Source of the DNA: Extensimonas perlucida
GTDB taxonomy: Bacteria > Pseudomonadota > Gammaproteobacteria > Burkholderiales > Burkholderiaceae_C
DNA length: 64,000 nt
Direction: 5' to 3'
Assembly: GCF_007655255.1 (NCBI RefSeq)
Contig: NZ_VMYE01000008.1
Span: 1 to 64,000, forward strand
The notes beneath the pieces were generated by a model that was not told the origin of the DNA, made no database searches, and saw only the letters and a program-made list of their open reading frames with translations. Within the stretch, counting starts at the first letter, position 1; each line of letters begins with the position of its first letter. Below, piece after piece: positions 55,162 to 63,091 of this stretch. The position numbers were made by a program, and so were the translations under genes.

Positions 55162-55544
55162 TTCTGACCTCCATAGGCTTGAGCCGCTTTGACCAAGGGG
55201 CTGTCTGCGACGGATTGGGGTTTGGTGTGGGGTGGCTGCGGGGCCTCAGCGACGATGTCTTGCGCGACATCGCGCTCGGCCGCCTGCTTCAGCACCGACT
55301 GGCGCAGCGCATCCGGGGTGACGCCACGGGCCAGGGCCTGGGCCGGATCGACCGTCACGCCGAGGCGTTTGGCCTGGGCGGCGATCTCAGTGAGCTCTGC
55401 GAGCTGGCGGCGTAGACGCTGCTCAACTTGGGCGGTGATGGCCGCTTCGTCGAGCGGCGGCGGGGTTTGCGGTGACTGCGCCGGGGTCGGGGCGGTGTTC
55501 TCTTGGGCGTCGTCCATCGGCGTGACGGGGTTGTGATCATTCAT
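55158..55544 (-). CDS. Nested scaffold protein (lambda Nu3-like)
   Basis: In-frame within the protease gene, ATG 55544 follows a strong AAGGAGATCTCC ribosome site. The 128-residue product (starting MNDHNPVTPMDDAQENTAP) is Pro/Gln/Glu-rich with a helical segment EQRLRRQLAELTEIAAQAKR, as expected of a scaffold. Lambda makes Nu3 the same way from within gene C. Confidence 0.78.
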   Translation of the reverse strand: MNDHNPVTPMDDAQENTAPTPAQSPQTPPPLDEAAITAQVEQRLRRQLAELTEIAAQAKRLGVTVDPAQALARGVTPDALRQSVLKQAAERDVAQDIVAEAPQPPHTKPQSVADSPLVKAAQAYGGQK

Positions 55545-56474
55545 GGAGATCTCCTTCGGGGATGGTTGGGATCGAGGGGGTGTGCGCGCCGCTGAAAGAA
55601 CGGCGGCTTTGTTGCGCAGGCTGCGGCTGGCACTCATGGCCAGCTGGCGTTGCAGAGCCGTGATTGCTTCGGCGCGGGTGCCGATCTGATCGGCCAGGCC
55701 CTTCTGGATGGCAGCCTCACCGCGATAGACGCGGGCCTCGGTGTCACGGATGGCCTCGGGTGGCAGGCGGCGGAATCCGGCAACCAAGCTGATGAACTGC
55801 GTGTGCAGCTGCTCGATGTCGGCCTGGATGTCGGCAGCGACCGGTGCTGGCAGCGGCGCGTGCGGATGGCCATCGACCTTGTGGGCACCAGCATGCAGGA
55901 AGGTGTAGGTCATCCCGGCTTTGGCATCGGCCACTGACTCATCGACGTGCACCGCCACCACCCCGATGGAACCCACCTCGGCGGTGCGGGTGAGCCAGAG
56001 GCGGTCAGCGGCACAGGCAATGGCATAGGCTGCCGACAACGCCGCTTCATCGGCCATGGCCCAGAGGGGTTTGGCGGAGGCCTGTGCCAGTTGCCGCAAT
56101 CGCTGCGCCAGATCGAACACGCCACCCGCCTCGCCACCGCTGGAGTCGACCTCCAGCAGCACAGCCTTCACCGTCGGGTCGGCAAAAGCCGCTTCGGCCA
56201 TGGCCTCGATGTCGTGGTAGCTGGTGAGGCCACTGGCGGCACCAATATAGGAAGAGCGACGCACCAGGGTGCCCAGGACCGGGAGTATGGCGATGCCTTC
56301 CACAATCTGGAGGCCACCGTTTATGCCCGCATCGGCCGTGGCTGGCGGTGGCGTGTCAAAGGTGTCGCCCGCGAGCTTTCTGGCCACCACCCCGAGGATC
56401 ACTTCGAGCTTGGGGCGCGCAATGAGCAGTGGCGTCCCGTACAGGCGGGACGCCAGGTAAGGCAAATCGGTCAT
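55158..56474 (-). CDS. Head maturation protease, S49 family (lambda gpC-like)
   Basis: A 438-residue protein, nearly the length of lambda gpC (439). The N-terminal S49 domain has VLLEVDSSGGEAGGVFDLAQ and AYAIACAADRLW with the expected catalytic Ser and Lys regions. A proline/acid-rich linker precedes a C-terminal scaffold region. An internal, in-frame start (55544) with its own ribosome site would make that scaffold alone. Confidence 0.9.
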   Translation of the reverse strand: MTDLPYLASRLYGTPLLIARPKLEVILGVVARKLAGDTFDTPPPATADAGINGGLQIVEGIAILPVLGTLVRRSSYIGAASGLTSYHDIEAMAEAAFADPTVKAVLLEVDSSGGEAGGVFDLAQRLRQLAQASAKPLWAMADEAALSAAYAIACAADRLWLTRTAEVGSIGVVAVHVDESVADAKAGMTYTFLHAGAHKVDGHPHAPLPAPVAADIQADIEQLHTQFISLVAGFRRLPPEAIRDTEARVYRGEAAIQKGLADQIGTRAEAITALQRQLAMSASRSLRNKAAVLSAARTPPRSQPSPKEISMNDHNPVTPMDDAQENTAPTPAQSPQTPPPLDEAAITAQVEQRLRRQLAELTEIAAQAKRLGVTVDPAQALARGVTPDALRQSVLKQAAERDVAQDIVAEAPQPPHTKPQSVADSPLVKAAQAYGGQK

Positions 56475-56483
56475 GGAAAGTCC

Positions 56484-57926
56484 TCAGTTCGAGGGGGCTG
56501 GCGGTGGCGTCTGCAAAGGAGTCGCTGCAGGCTCACGCCCAAAAGAGAGCCCCAGGCTGTCCTCCCGTCGGTGGTCCCCGGCGATCTCGGCGTCAACCAT
56601 CGCCGCGTCAAACCCGCGTTCGGCAATCGCCTGGGTGCGTGACTTGAGCCCAGCCTCGATGGCGTTGATCTCGGCGCGGATGTCCTTCAGGGGATCGACC
56701 CAGTCCCAGCGGGGCGGCAGCCAGCTGCAGTCCAGGTAGTCAGCTCGGCGTTGTTCGTAGTCCGGGAGATCCAGGGCACCCGAGAGCACCGCTGTGTCTA
56801 TCCAGCACCCCCACACAGCCCGGCACAGCTGAAACACCAGCACCGAATGCTGGAAGGCTTCGATGCGTCGGCGGAACTCCAGCAGCGCTGCCCGGGTGTT
56901 GGAGTAGTTGGCCTTCAACATATCAGCCGACAGATTCGCGTAGGGCAAGCCCAAGGCAGCGGCGACCTGCAAGAGCGTGCGGTACTGGAAGCTCTCGTAG
57001 TTGCCACCGACATCGGCTGGCGTCGAGAAGGTGATGTCCTCGCCGTCGTCCAGGATCTGGAGTTGGCCGGGCTCGAGTGGCAGCAGCGGCTCGCCCCGGT
57101 CATCGGTTTCGCCACCGTTGTCGAAGTCGCGCTCGGGCCGGCGCACGAAGCCGACGAACATCGCCGCGACCTTCTTGCGGTCGAGCTCGGCGTCGTCGTA
57201 CTGGTCGAGCAGAAACAGCTTCACCAATGCTGGCGAGAAGCGCGAGACGCCGCGCAACTGCCCGGCGTCGACCGGATCAACGATGTGCAGCACCGACTCG
57301 GCAGGCACGCGCACGGTTTCCCCGGCCAGCCCCGGATCGGTGATATCGCCCGGATGGCGGCGCAGAAAGTGGTAAGCGACACGCCGACCGATGCGGTCGA
57401 ACTCGATGCCCTGCCGGATGCGGTGGCCGTTGTCGAGTGCCTGGTTGTGATTCAAGGGCAGCATCTCGGCCGGCAGCATCTGCAACTGAAGCGGTACGGA
57501 CAAACCATCCTCGGGCCTGCGTGGTCGGATGCGGAAGAACACTTCGCCGGCGATGAAGAGTTCACGCGCGGCGCGGCGCTGCTGACCATAAAAGTCGGTC
57601 AGCCCTTCGGCATCCGACTCGTCGGTCCAGCGCAGCCACAGGCGCTGCACCCGATCCTTGAGCACCGCATCGGCAATGCCCGAGGACGGTTTGATGCCAG
57701 TGCCTACCGCATTGCCGGCCCAGGACTCAACCGCATTGGCGGCGTAGCCGTTGTTGCGGATCAGATACCGGGCACGCGCGGTCATGTCGGCGCCGGCGGC
57801 CTGGATCAGGGTGTTGACGTGGGCACGGCTGGCGGCAAAGGTCTTGAGGCGTCGCGCAGACAGTCCGCCCTCGAAGCCGCCGATCATCGCGCCGACCTTG
57901 CGGCGCAGGTTCTGGAGTGCCTTCAT
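56484..57926 (-). CDS. Portal protein (lambda gpB-like)
   Basis: A 480-residue portal that forms the dodecameric DNA channel at one vertex. It has GGFEGGLSARRLKTFAASRA near the start, VPAESVLHIVDPVDAGQLRG in the middle and a C-terminal tail. The ATG at 57926 overlaps the stop of the connector gene. Confidence 0.93.
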   Translation of the reverse strand: MKALQNLRRKVGAMIGGFEGGLSARRLKTFAASRAHVNTLIQAAGADMTARARYLIRNNGYAANAVESWAGNAVGTGIKPSSGIADAVLKDRVQRLWLRWTDESDAEGLTDFYGQQRRAARELFIAGEVFFRIRPRRPEDGLSVPLQLQMLPAEMLPLNHNQALDNGHRIRQGIEFDRIGRRVAYHFLRRHPGDITDPGLAGETVRVPAESVLHIVDPVDAGQLRGVSRFSPALVKLFLLDQYDDAELDRKKVAAMFVGFVRRPERDFDNGGETDDRGEPLLPLEPGQLQILDDGEDITFSTPADVGGNYESFQYRTLLQVAAALGLPYANLSADMLKANYSNTRAALLEFRRRIEAFQHSVLVFQLCRAVWGCWIDTAVLSGALDLPDYEQRRADYLDCSWLPPRWDWVDPLKDIRAEINAIEAGLKSRTQAIAERGFDAAMVDAEIAGDHRREDSLGLSFGREPAATPLQTPPPAPSN

Positions 57927-58138
57927 CACAATCCCTTCCCTGCGTAAGTGCGGATGCGCCGGGCGCGCGGGCGGCCTTCCTGCTGGGCAATCTCACGGTC
58001 AAGGTCATGCAAGGCCGACTGCAGTTCGGCATCGGACTTGTAGGTCACCCACTTGTCGCCAGCCTTCACGGTGAGCACACCATTGAAGCGGGCGGCCTGC
58101 AGGGCTTCGCGCTGGGCCTTGAGTTGGTCGAGGGTCAT
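57926..58138 (-). CDS. Head-tail connector (lambda gpW-like)
   Basis: A 70-residue protein with LDQLKAQREALQAARFNG and KVGDKWVTYKSDAELQSAL-like (TVKAGDKWVTYKSDAELQSA) motif of the gpW family (lambda gpW, 68 residues). It sits between the terminase and portal genes as in lambda. ATG 58138 has GGGAG upstream; a GTG nine bases earlier is the alternative. Confidence 0.9.
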   Translation of the reverse strand: MTLDQLKAQREALQAARFNGVLTVKAGDKWVTYKSDAELQSALHDLDREIAQQEGRPRARRIRTYAGKGL

Positions 58139-58173
58139 GGACAGCACTCCCGGCCAGCGGGAGGCTGGCGGTA

Positions 58174-60036
58174 TCAGAGGTAGTTGGAGGAAATGGCCAT
58201 GCGCCGACGACGCGGACTGGCGGTCATCGGCGCAGTCACGGGTGTGGCGTTGCTGGCAGGTTTGCGATTGACGGGCACCGGCGGTAACGCCTCGACCCGC
58301 TTGTTCAGGTTCAGCCCCATCGACAGCAGGCCATGCAGCGCGGCGTAGGCGTACACACGACAGTCCAGCGCTTCATTGCGTCGGCCATCCGGTTTCCACC
58401 AGAAGCGTTGCGGGAAGCCCTTCACATAGCGGGTGCGAATCCGCTCGGCAGTCAGCTGCTCGAAATACTGCGCATCCCGATCCAGCGGGAAATGCATCGT
58501 CCCGGCCCCGGCATCTGACTTCTTCAGCCGGGCATAGATCGCCTCCTTGGCCGCATCCACACCGACGGTGAACAGATTGACCTTGCCCTTGTTGGCCTTG
58601 CTAGGGCGCTTGGGCCAGATGGGGCGTTTGCCGGAGCCTCCCTTGATCGCCCAGATGCGTTTCCTCTCCCGGCCCTTGCAGAAGGCATAGGCGGCGAGCG
58701 TGTGGTGGCCACCGGTGTCGAGACACGCGGCTTCGATGGTCAGGCCGTTGGCCAGGGTCTCGTGCTCGAAGCGGTTACCGAGGTAGGCATCGAGCTGCGC
58801 CCAGGTGTCCGGCGCGGACGGATCACCCCACAGCACCTTGTAGTCGATGGACCAGGACTCCTCGTCCCGGCCCCAACCGACCACTTCCAGTTCCAGCCGG
58901 TCGTCCTGGACGTCGATGCCGCAGGTCAGCAGTGCCACCTCCGCAGGGATGGCTGGCCCGTAGGCTTCTCGACGTTCCATCAGGCCTTCGGCATCCAAGG
59001 TCTCCCCCTCCCGGTCTTCCCAGGTCTCAGCCAGTTTGGTGTTCACCCAGACCTTGAGCCGCACCGGATCGTCCTTGGCAGCGTGGTGCTCCTGGGCGAT
59101 CTCACCCCACGTCAGCCACGGGCTGTAGAGGCTCGACAGATGAAACCCCACCGTCTTGCCATCGCCTTCTGCTTTTGCCGTCCAGCGGCCATTGGCCAGC
59201 AGTGCCGGTTTGCGGTACTCGGGGTGAATCCCTTCGCACTGCGGGCAGTGCCAGGCAGCTTCGGCCATCTTGTCCTTGGGCCAACGGATGTCACGCCATT
59301 GGATCTGGCTGTGCGCCCCGCAGTGATCGCAAGGCACTTCGAACACCCGCTGATCTGACTCCAGATAGGCCGCCTCGATGCGCGAGAAGCCTTTGAGCGT
59401 CGGGGTCGAGCAGAGATAGACCTTGCGATTGACGAAGGTGGCGGCGCGCTGCACGGCGAGCGCCACCGGATCGCCCTCGCCATCGGCATCGCCTGGGTAA
59501 CCATCCACCTCATCGAGAAACAGGTAGCGCACCGGCATCGAGCGCAGGCCCACGGCCGAGTTGGCGCCGGTCATGATCAGTACGCCACCGGGAAACTCCT
59601 TCATCAGCTGGGTATTGCCGGAATCCCGGCTTCTTGGGTCTTTGACCCGACTGGCCAGTTCGGGGCTGGCCTCGATCAGGGCATCCACGCGTTGCTTGGA
59701 GACGCGCTTGGCGCCTTCCACCGTGGGCTGCACCAGCAGCATCGGCCCGGGCGCGTGGTGGATGACGTAGCCGACCCAGTTGAGGCCGCACTCGGTCTTG
59801 CCCACCTGTCCGCCGGCCATGAATACGACCCGTTCGAATCGTGAGGTGGCCGACAAGCTCGCCATGACCTCGGCCAGGTACGGCGTGCGGCTGGTCGACC
59901 AGCGCCCCGGCTCGGCAGAGGCCACCGACGAGAGCATCCGGTGGCGGTTGGCCCAGTCATCGACGGTGAGGACAGGGTCGGGGGCCAGGCCCCGTTTCCA
60001 GGCGGATTCGACCGCCGATTCAGCAGTGTCGAACAC
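58174..60036 (-). CDS. Terminase large subunit (lambda gpA-like)
   Basis: A 620-residue packaging motor. The P-loop GGQVGKTE is at residues 75-82 and the Walker B YLFLDEVDG is near 170. A zinc-finger-like CDHCGAHSQ/CPQCEG pair follows, and the C-terminal nuclease half contains GIDVQDDRLELEVVG. It starts MFDTAESAVESAWKRG. No small terminase subunit gene is adjacent. Confidence 0.94.
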   Translation of the reverse strand: MFDTAESAVESAWKRGLAPDPVLTVDDWANRHRMLSSVASAEPGRWSTSRTPYLAEVMASLSATSRFERVVFMAGGQVGKTECGLNWVGYVIHHAPGPMLLVQPTVEGAKRVSKQRVDALIEASPELASRVKDPRSRDSGNTQLMKEFPGGVLIMTGANSAVGLRSMPVRYLFLDEVDGYPGDADGEGDPVALAVQRAATFVNRKVYLCSTPTLKGFSRIEAAYLESDQRVFEVPCDHCGAHSQIQWRDIRWPKDKMAEAAWHCPQCEGIHPEYRKPALLANGRWTAKAEGDGKTVGFHLSSLYSPWLTWGEIAQEHHAAKDDPVRLKVWVNTKLAETWEDREGETLDAEGLMERREAYGPAIPAEVALLTCGIDVQDDRLELEVVGWGRDEESWSIDYKVLWGDPSAPDTWAQLDAYLGNRFEHETLANGLTIEAACLDTGGHHTLAAYAFCKGRERKRIWAIKGGSGKRPIWPKRPSKANKGKVNLFTVGVDAAKEAIYARLKKSDAGAGTMHFPLDRDAQYFEQLTAERIRTRYVKGFPQRFWWKPDGRRNEALDCRVYAYAALHGLLSMGLNLNKRVEALPPVPVNRKPASNATPVTAPMTASPRRRRMAISSNYL

Positions 60037-60068
60037 AAGCCACTCCGATGCGAAATAGATAGGCCGAA

Positions 60069-60104
60069 CGCTTGGCTTTCTGCTTGAACAGCGCGTTCAT
60101 ACAG
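60069..60104 (+). promoter_or_regulatory. Structured 5' repeat element, copy A
   Basis: CGCTTGGCTTTCTGCTTGAA followed by CAGCGCGTTCATACAG. It ends 34 bp before the ATG at 60138. CGCT and AGCG can pair. The same element heads three other rightward genes. Confidence 0.7.
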
Positions 60105-60137
60105 ACACAGCAGCAACACACGCCAAGGAGAACCACA

Positions 60138-60377
60138 ATGCGAAAAACTGCCAACAAGACCGCCCAGCAACTGGACCAGCTGCTCGCCCGGATCGCCCTG
60201 GACCATCTCTTCATCGAGACCCTGGAAACCCGCAACAGCGACCGCCTGGACTTCCACGACGTCAGCGTCTGGGCCGTCCAAAGCGCCCTGATGGCGGCCT
60301 ACCAAGCAGGCCTGGCCGCAGGCCAAAGCACCTCTGCAAAAACCGCTGATCAAGTGAACCAGCAGCAAGCCGCCTGA
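60138..60377 (+). CDS. Small conserved phage protein (DUF6900-like)
   Basis: A 79-residue cytoplasmic protein. The block LETRNSDRLDFHDVSVWAVQ and AYQAGLAAGQ recall a small family found in phages and integrative elements. AAGGAG precedes the ATG. Divergent from the terminase with about 100 bp between, and first gene of a rightward cluster of small genes. Function unknown. Confidence 0.7.
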   Translation: MRKTANKTAQQLDQLLARIALDHLFIETLETRNSDRLDFHDVSVWAVQSALMAAYQAGLAAGQSTSAKTADQVNQQQAA

Positions 60378-60406
60378 CCCCCACATCACTCACAAGGAGC
60401 ACGACC

Positions 60407-61006
60407 ATGTCCGCACAAACCACACCGATCACCGAACGCCAACTGGACCTCATCACCCGCGCCCATTGCGATGCCGGTGGCTTGATCGAGCCGCTGCTGA
60501 CCCTCAAGGGCGGCGCCAAACTCAAGATGATCGCCAGCCTCGCGCAGCGCGGGCTGATCGAGCAGATGGATGGCCAGTGGCGCATCACGGGCGCCGCCAT
60601 CGCCATCATCAAGGGCGAAGCCCAACCGGAGGATGTGCTGCCTGCGGTAAAGGGCGCCGCCACGTCACCCACACCGCTCCCGGCCGACGACCCGGAACTG
60701 GAAGCAGCAGTCGCCGCCGCCGAGGCCAGCTGGCAACAGGATCAGCCCGATGCCACCCCAAAGCGCGGCCGCGAGCACAGCAAGCAGGCCCTGGTGATCG
60801 AGATGTTGCAACGCCCCGAGGGCGCCACCATCGCGCAGATCTGCGAGGCCACATCGTGGCAACCGCATACGGTGCGAGGCACCTTTGCCGGCGCACTCAA
60901 GAAGAAATTGGGCCTGAATATCGTCTCCGAGAAGATCGAAGGCCCCGCCGGCACGCCGGGCGCAGGACAGCGCCTCTACCGCATCGCTGAGGAAGCCACC
61001 GCGTGA
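60407..61006 (+). CDS. DUF3489-domain protein
   Basis: A 199-residue protein. The N-terminus (ITERQLDLITRAHCDAGGLI) and a C-terminal winged-helix DUF3489 part (GATIAQICEATSWQPHTVRG) are clear; the middle is Ala/Pro-rich. Family members are common in phages and integrative elements and are likely DNA-binding. The following 65-residue gene overlaps its stop. Confidence 0.85.
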   Translation: MSAQTTPITERQLDLITRAHCDAGGLIEPLLTLKGGAKLKMIASLAQRGLIEQMDGQWRITGAAIAIIKGEAQPEDVLPAVKGAATSPTPLPADDPELEAAVAAAEASWQQDQPDATPKRGREHSKQALVIEMLQRPEGATIAQICEATSWQPHTVRGTFAGALKKKLGLNIVSEKIEGPAGTPGAGQRLYRIAEEATA

Positions 61007-61200
61007 GCACGCAGCCCAACGCCCCGATCCCGGCAGACCTGTTGCCAGCGTTGCTTGAGGCCTGCCGGGAGATCGCCCGGATGAAGCATCCGAGCATCGA
61101 GCACCTCCTGCGCCACCGGGGGTTTGGTTTTGAGGCCGACCGCCTCGCCGATCTGGTGCTGGCGATTGAGGCCATCGATGCCGAGCACGATGCAGATTGA
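61003..61200 (+). CDS. Small phage protein of unknown function
   Basis: A 65-residue protein (STQPNAPIPADLLPALLEA) starting GTG and overlapping the DUF3489 stop (GTGA). It is helical with an acidic end. Coupled translation implies a shared role with the DUF3489 protein. Confidence 0.7.
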   Translation: MSTQPNAPIPADLLPALLEACREIARMKHPSIEHLLRHRGFGFEADRLADLVLAIEAIDAEHDAD

Positions 61201-61232
61201 GCTTGGCTTCAGTGGAGACAAGCGCATGAATG
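61200..61232 (+). promoter_or_regulatory. Structured 5' repeat element, copy B
   Basis: The variant copy: GCTTGGCTTCAGTGGAGACAAGC pairs GCTTG with CAAGC, compensating changes relative to the other copies. The GCTTGG begins 67 bp before the ATG at 61268. Confidence 0.6.
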
Positions 61233-61267
61233 CTGCTGTCACCCACCGCCAACGAAAGGACCCCACC

Positions 61268-61753
61268 ATGACCACCACCAACCACACACCGATCCGTGCC
61301 CGCTTTGCCCGCAAGCCCTACAGCTTGGAGGAAGTGCTGCACAACACCGACCCCAGCGCCCCCTTCGAGCCCATCGAGATCGCGTGGCGCAAGGAACTGA
61401 CCGAGGCTGAGTACGACGCCTTCGCCAGCACGCTGCTGGAGGATCGGGACTGGCTGGCTGGACTCGGCGGTCACGCGGATGGGCGTCGGCGCGTGGTGGC
61501 CGTCAGCGCGCCAGGGCGCACAACCGTGCTTGTCGATCCCTCGGGCAGCAGCTATGGGCGCTACGTTGGCATTGCCGAAACAACATCCACGCCTGCACCT
61601 GCCACTGATGACGACCAGGCTGGCGCGATTGGCTGGCTGATCGACAACCGGCGTCCGGAGATATCGCGGGAGCAGGCCATCCGCACCCTGCGCCGAGCGC
61701 TGGCGGGTGATCCCGCCGCCTCGCGCATCCTCGACAGACTGGACGAGCAGTGA
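61268..61753 (+). CDS. Phage protein of unknown function
   Basis: A 161-residue soluble protein (MTTTNHTPIRARFARKPYSL). The C-terminal 50 residues contain a helical DNRRPEISREQAIRTLRRAL. A GAAAGGA ribosome site precedes the start. No family recognised. Confidence 0.7.
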   Translation: MTTTNHTPIRARFARKPYSLEEVLHNTDPSAPFEPIEIAWRKELTEAEYDAFASTLLEDRDWLAGLGGHADGRRRVVAVSAPGRTTVLVDPSGSSYGRYVGIAETTSTPAPATDDDQAGAIGWLIDNRRPEISREQAIRTLRRALAGDPAASRILDRLDEQ

Positions 61754-61773
61754 TCGAAAAATGATCGATGAAT

Positions 61774-61823
61774 CGCTTGGCTTCTGTGGCGACCAGCGCG
61801 TTCATACAGGTGTCGCAACGATC
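61774..61823 (+). promoter_or_regulatory. Structured 5' repeat element, copy C
   Basis: CGCTTGGCTTCTGTGGCGAC, then CAGCGCGTTCATACAGGTG and TCGCAACGATC. CGCT-GG pairs with CC-AGCG. The ATG it serves is at 61844. Confidence 0.7.
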
Positions 61824-61843
61824 TACCGAAAGGAGAGCACGCC

Positions 61844-62113
61844 ATGAACACCCCCCGCGAATTTCAGACCCAGCACGCCGAACACCGCGCCCGCGAGGCC
61901 CTGGCTCAAGCCCGGTCCACCCTGGAGCGCGCCCTGCGCGAACTGGATCGCTACACCAGCCGCTTCGAGGAAGCCGAGTCGCTGCGCGACAAGGCCGATG
62001 TGATGAACTGGACCCTGAACGAACTGGCCTGCAACATCACCCCGAACCTGCGCCTGGACCTGATCGCCAGCGCCCAGGCGGAACTGGTGCGCGCCGACAC
62101 GATGGCCGAATAA
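61844..62113 (+). CDS. Small helical phage protein
   Basis: An 89-residue, almost entirely helical protein (AREALAQARSTLERALREL, then MNWTLNELACNITPNLRL). AAAGGAGAG precedes the ATG. Unknown function. Confidence 0.7.
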   Translation: MNTPREFQTQHAEHRAREALAQARSTLERALRELDRYTSRFEEAESLRDKADVMNWTLNELACNITPNLRLDLIASAQAELVRADTMAE

Positions 62114-62149
62114 GGGGCTTCGGAGCCAAGCGCAAAAAGATCGAACAGG

Positions 62150-62199
62150 CGCTTGGCTTCCATCTCGAACAGCGCGTTACTACGGGTGTCGCAACGATC
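62150..62199 (+). promoter_or_regulatory. Structured 5' repeat element, copy D
   Basis: GCGCTTGGCTTCCATCTCGA followed by ACAGCGCGTTACTACGGGTG and TCGCAACGATC. GCGCT pairs with AGCGC. A further inverted GAGCCAAGCGC lies 25 bp upstream, so two alternative hairpins are possible. The ATG it serves is at 62218. Confidence 0.72.
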
Positions 62200-62217
62200 A
62201 ACCACCAGGAGCCAGAG

Positions 62218-62586
62218 ATGAACACCACCACCCAGATTCCCGCCACCCAGAACGAGTCGTGGGGCTTTTACGGCACGATGAATGAACAGGCCAAAGCCGC
62301 CTGGCCACTGGCCATGGCTGCGATCTCGGATGCCACCTGCCAGCCTCTCGAGTCGGTCCGCACCTTCCTCGACAGCCGCCACGGTCGCCACTTTGCCGAC
62401 GATGTGCAAAACGGTCTCTACTCCGGCGCCACCTTGGCCGACGCGATCAACGCCGCCACGCGGCGTTGGATGAGCTGGACGATTGGCCGCAGCACCAGCA
62501 AACAGTACGGCATCCCCAAGGGCCTTCCCTACCTGACGGGCTTCGTGATCCACTGCGAGATCGTCGAAGAGTCCCTGGCGGCGTGA
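62218..62586 (+). CDS. Phage protein of unknown function
   Basis: A 122-residue protein (MNTTTQIPATQNESWGFYG). It has an internal SVRTFLDSRHGRHFADDVQN and a C-terminal GLPYLTGFVIHCEIVEE. AGGAG precedes the ATG. Unknown function; small size and position suggest an early gene. Confidence 0.7.
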   Translation: MNTTTQIPATQNESWGFYGTMNEQAKAAWPLAMAAISDATCQPLESVRTFLDSRHGRHFADDVQNGLYSGATLADAINAATRRWMSWTIGRSTSKQYGIPKGLPYLTGFVIHCEIVEESLAA

Positions 62587-62596
62587 GGAGCACAAC

Positions 62597-62842
62597 GTGG
62601 CCGCCATCTCCACCACCCCACAACTCGAAGCCCACTACGACCAGTTCATCGCCGAACTGACGGCACTCACCCGCAAGTACGGCGTTGCTATCCAGTCGGT
62701 CGGTGGCGTGATCTTGGCCGACGCGCCCGGAGATTTTCGCGACGTCACGTACCGCGCTGACATCAGCAGCGGCGACCTTTACCCCGAGTTTGCGGACAAC
62801 TGTTGCACGCGCAGCGCCTCAAAGACCCGGCGCAGCACATAG
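62597..62842 (+). CDS. Small phage protein overlapping the next gene
   Basis: An 81-residue frame starting GTG (AAISTTPQLEAHYDQFIAE). The first 65 or so residues look protein-like and the last 15, including NCCTRSASK, may be read-through of a degraded end. It runs 64 bp into the 3' end of the convergent gene. Confidence 0.55.
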   Translation: MAAISTTPQLEAHYDQFIAELTALTRKYGVAIQSVGGVILADAPGDFRDVTYRADISSGDLYPEFADNCCTRSASKTRRST

Positions 62843-63036
62843 CTCCTGACCAGCGACACGGCTGTGAAAATCAGCCCAATCAGCAAATTCTCCTGCAGCG
62901 TGGCGTACAGACCGAAGATCGGAAACACCAGCCATTGGGTGGCCACCGCCACCCCGTAGCCGACGAGCACATTGGTCACGGCCTCCACCAGCGACATCCA
63001 GCGAGACTGCTTCATCCCTGCATCCTGGTTGTTCAT
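62779..63036 (-). CDS. Small phage membrane protein (DUF7220-like)
   Basis: An 85-residue protein with two hydrophobic segments (NVLVGYGVAVATQWLVFPIF and NLLIGLIFTAVSLV) and a basic end. The sequence resembles a small phage/plasmid membrane family. It is the only leftward gene between 60137 and the right-edge methyltransferase. Confidence 0.7.
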   Translation of the reverse strand: MNNQDAGMKQSRWMSLVEAVTNVLVGYGVAVATQWLVFPIFGLYATLQENLLIGLIFTAVSLVRSYVLRRVFEALRVQQLSANSG

Positions 63037-63091
63037 TCAGTCCCTATCGGTGGCATCATCGACCCGTCATAAGAAGCAAACGGGAGAGAAG

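Noticed and set aside
60069-62199. Possible CRISPR array from four regularly similar repeats
   Set aside because: The copies are separated by whole genes, differ in sequence and lie at a fixed distance before start codons.
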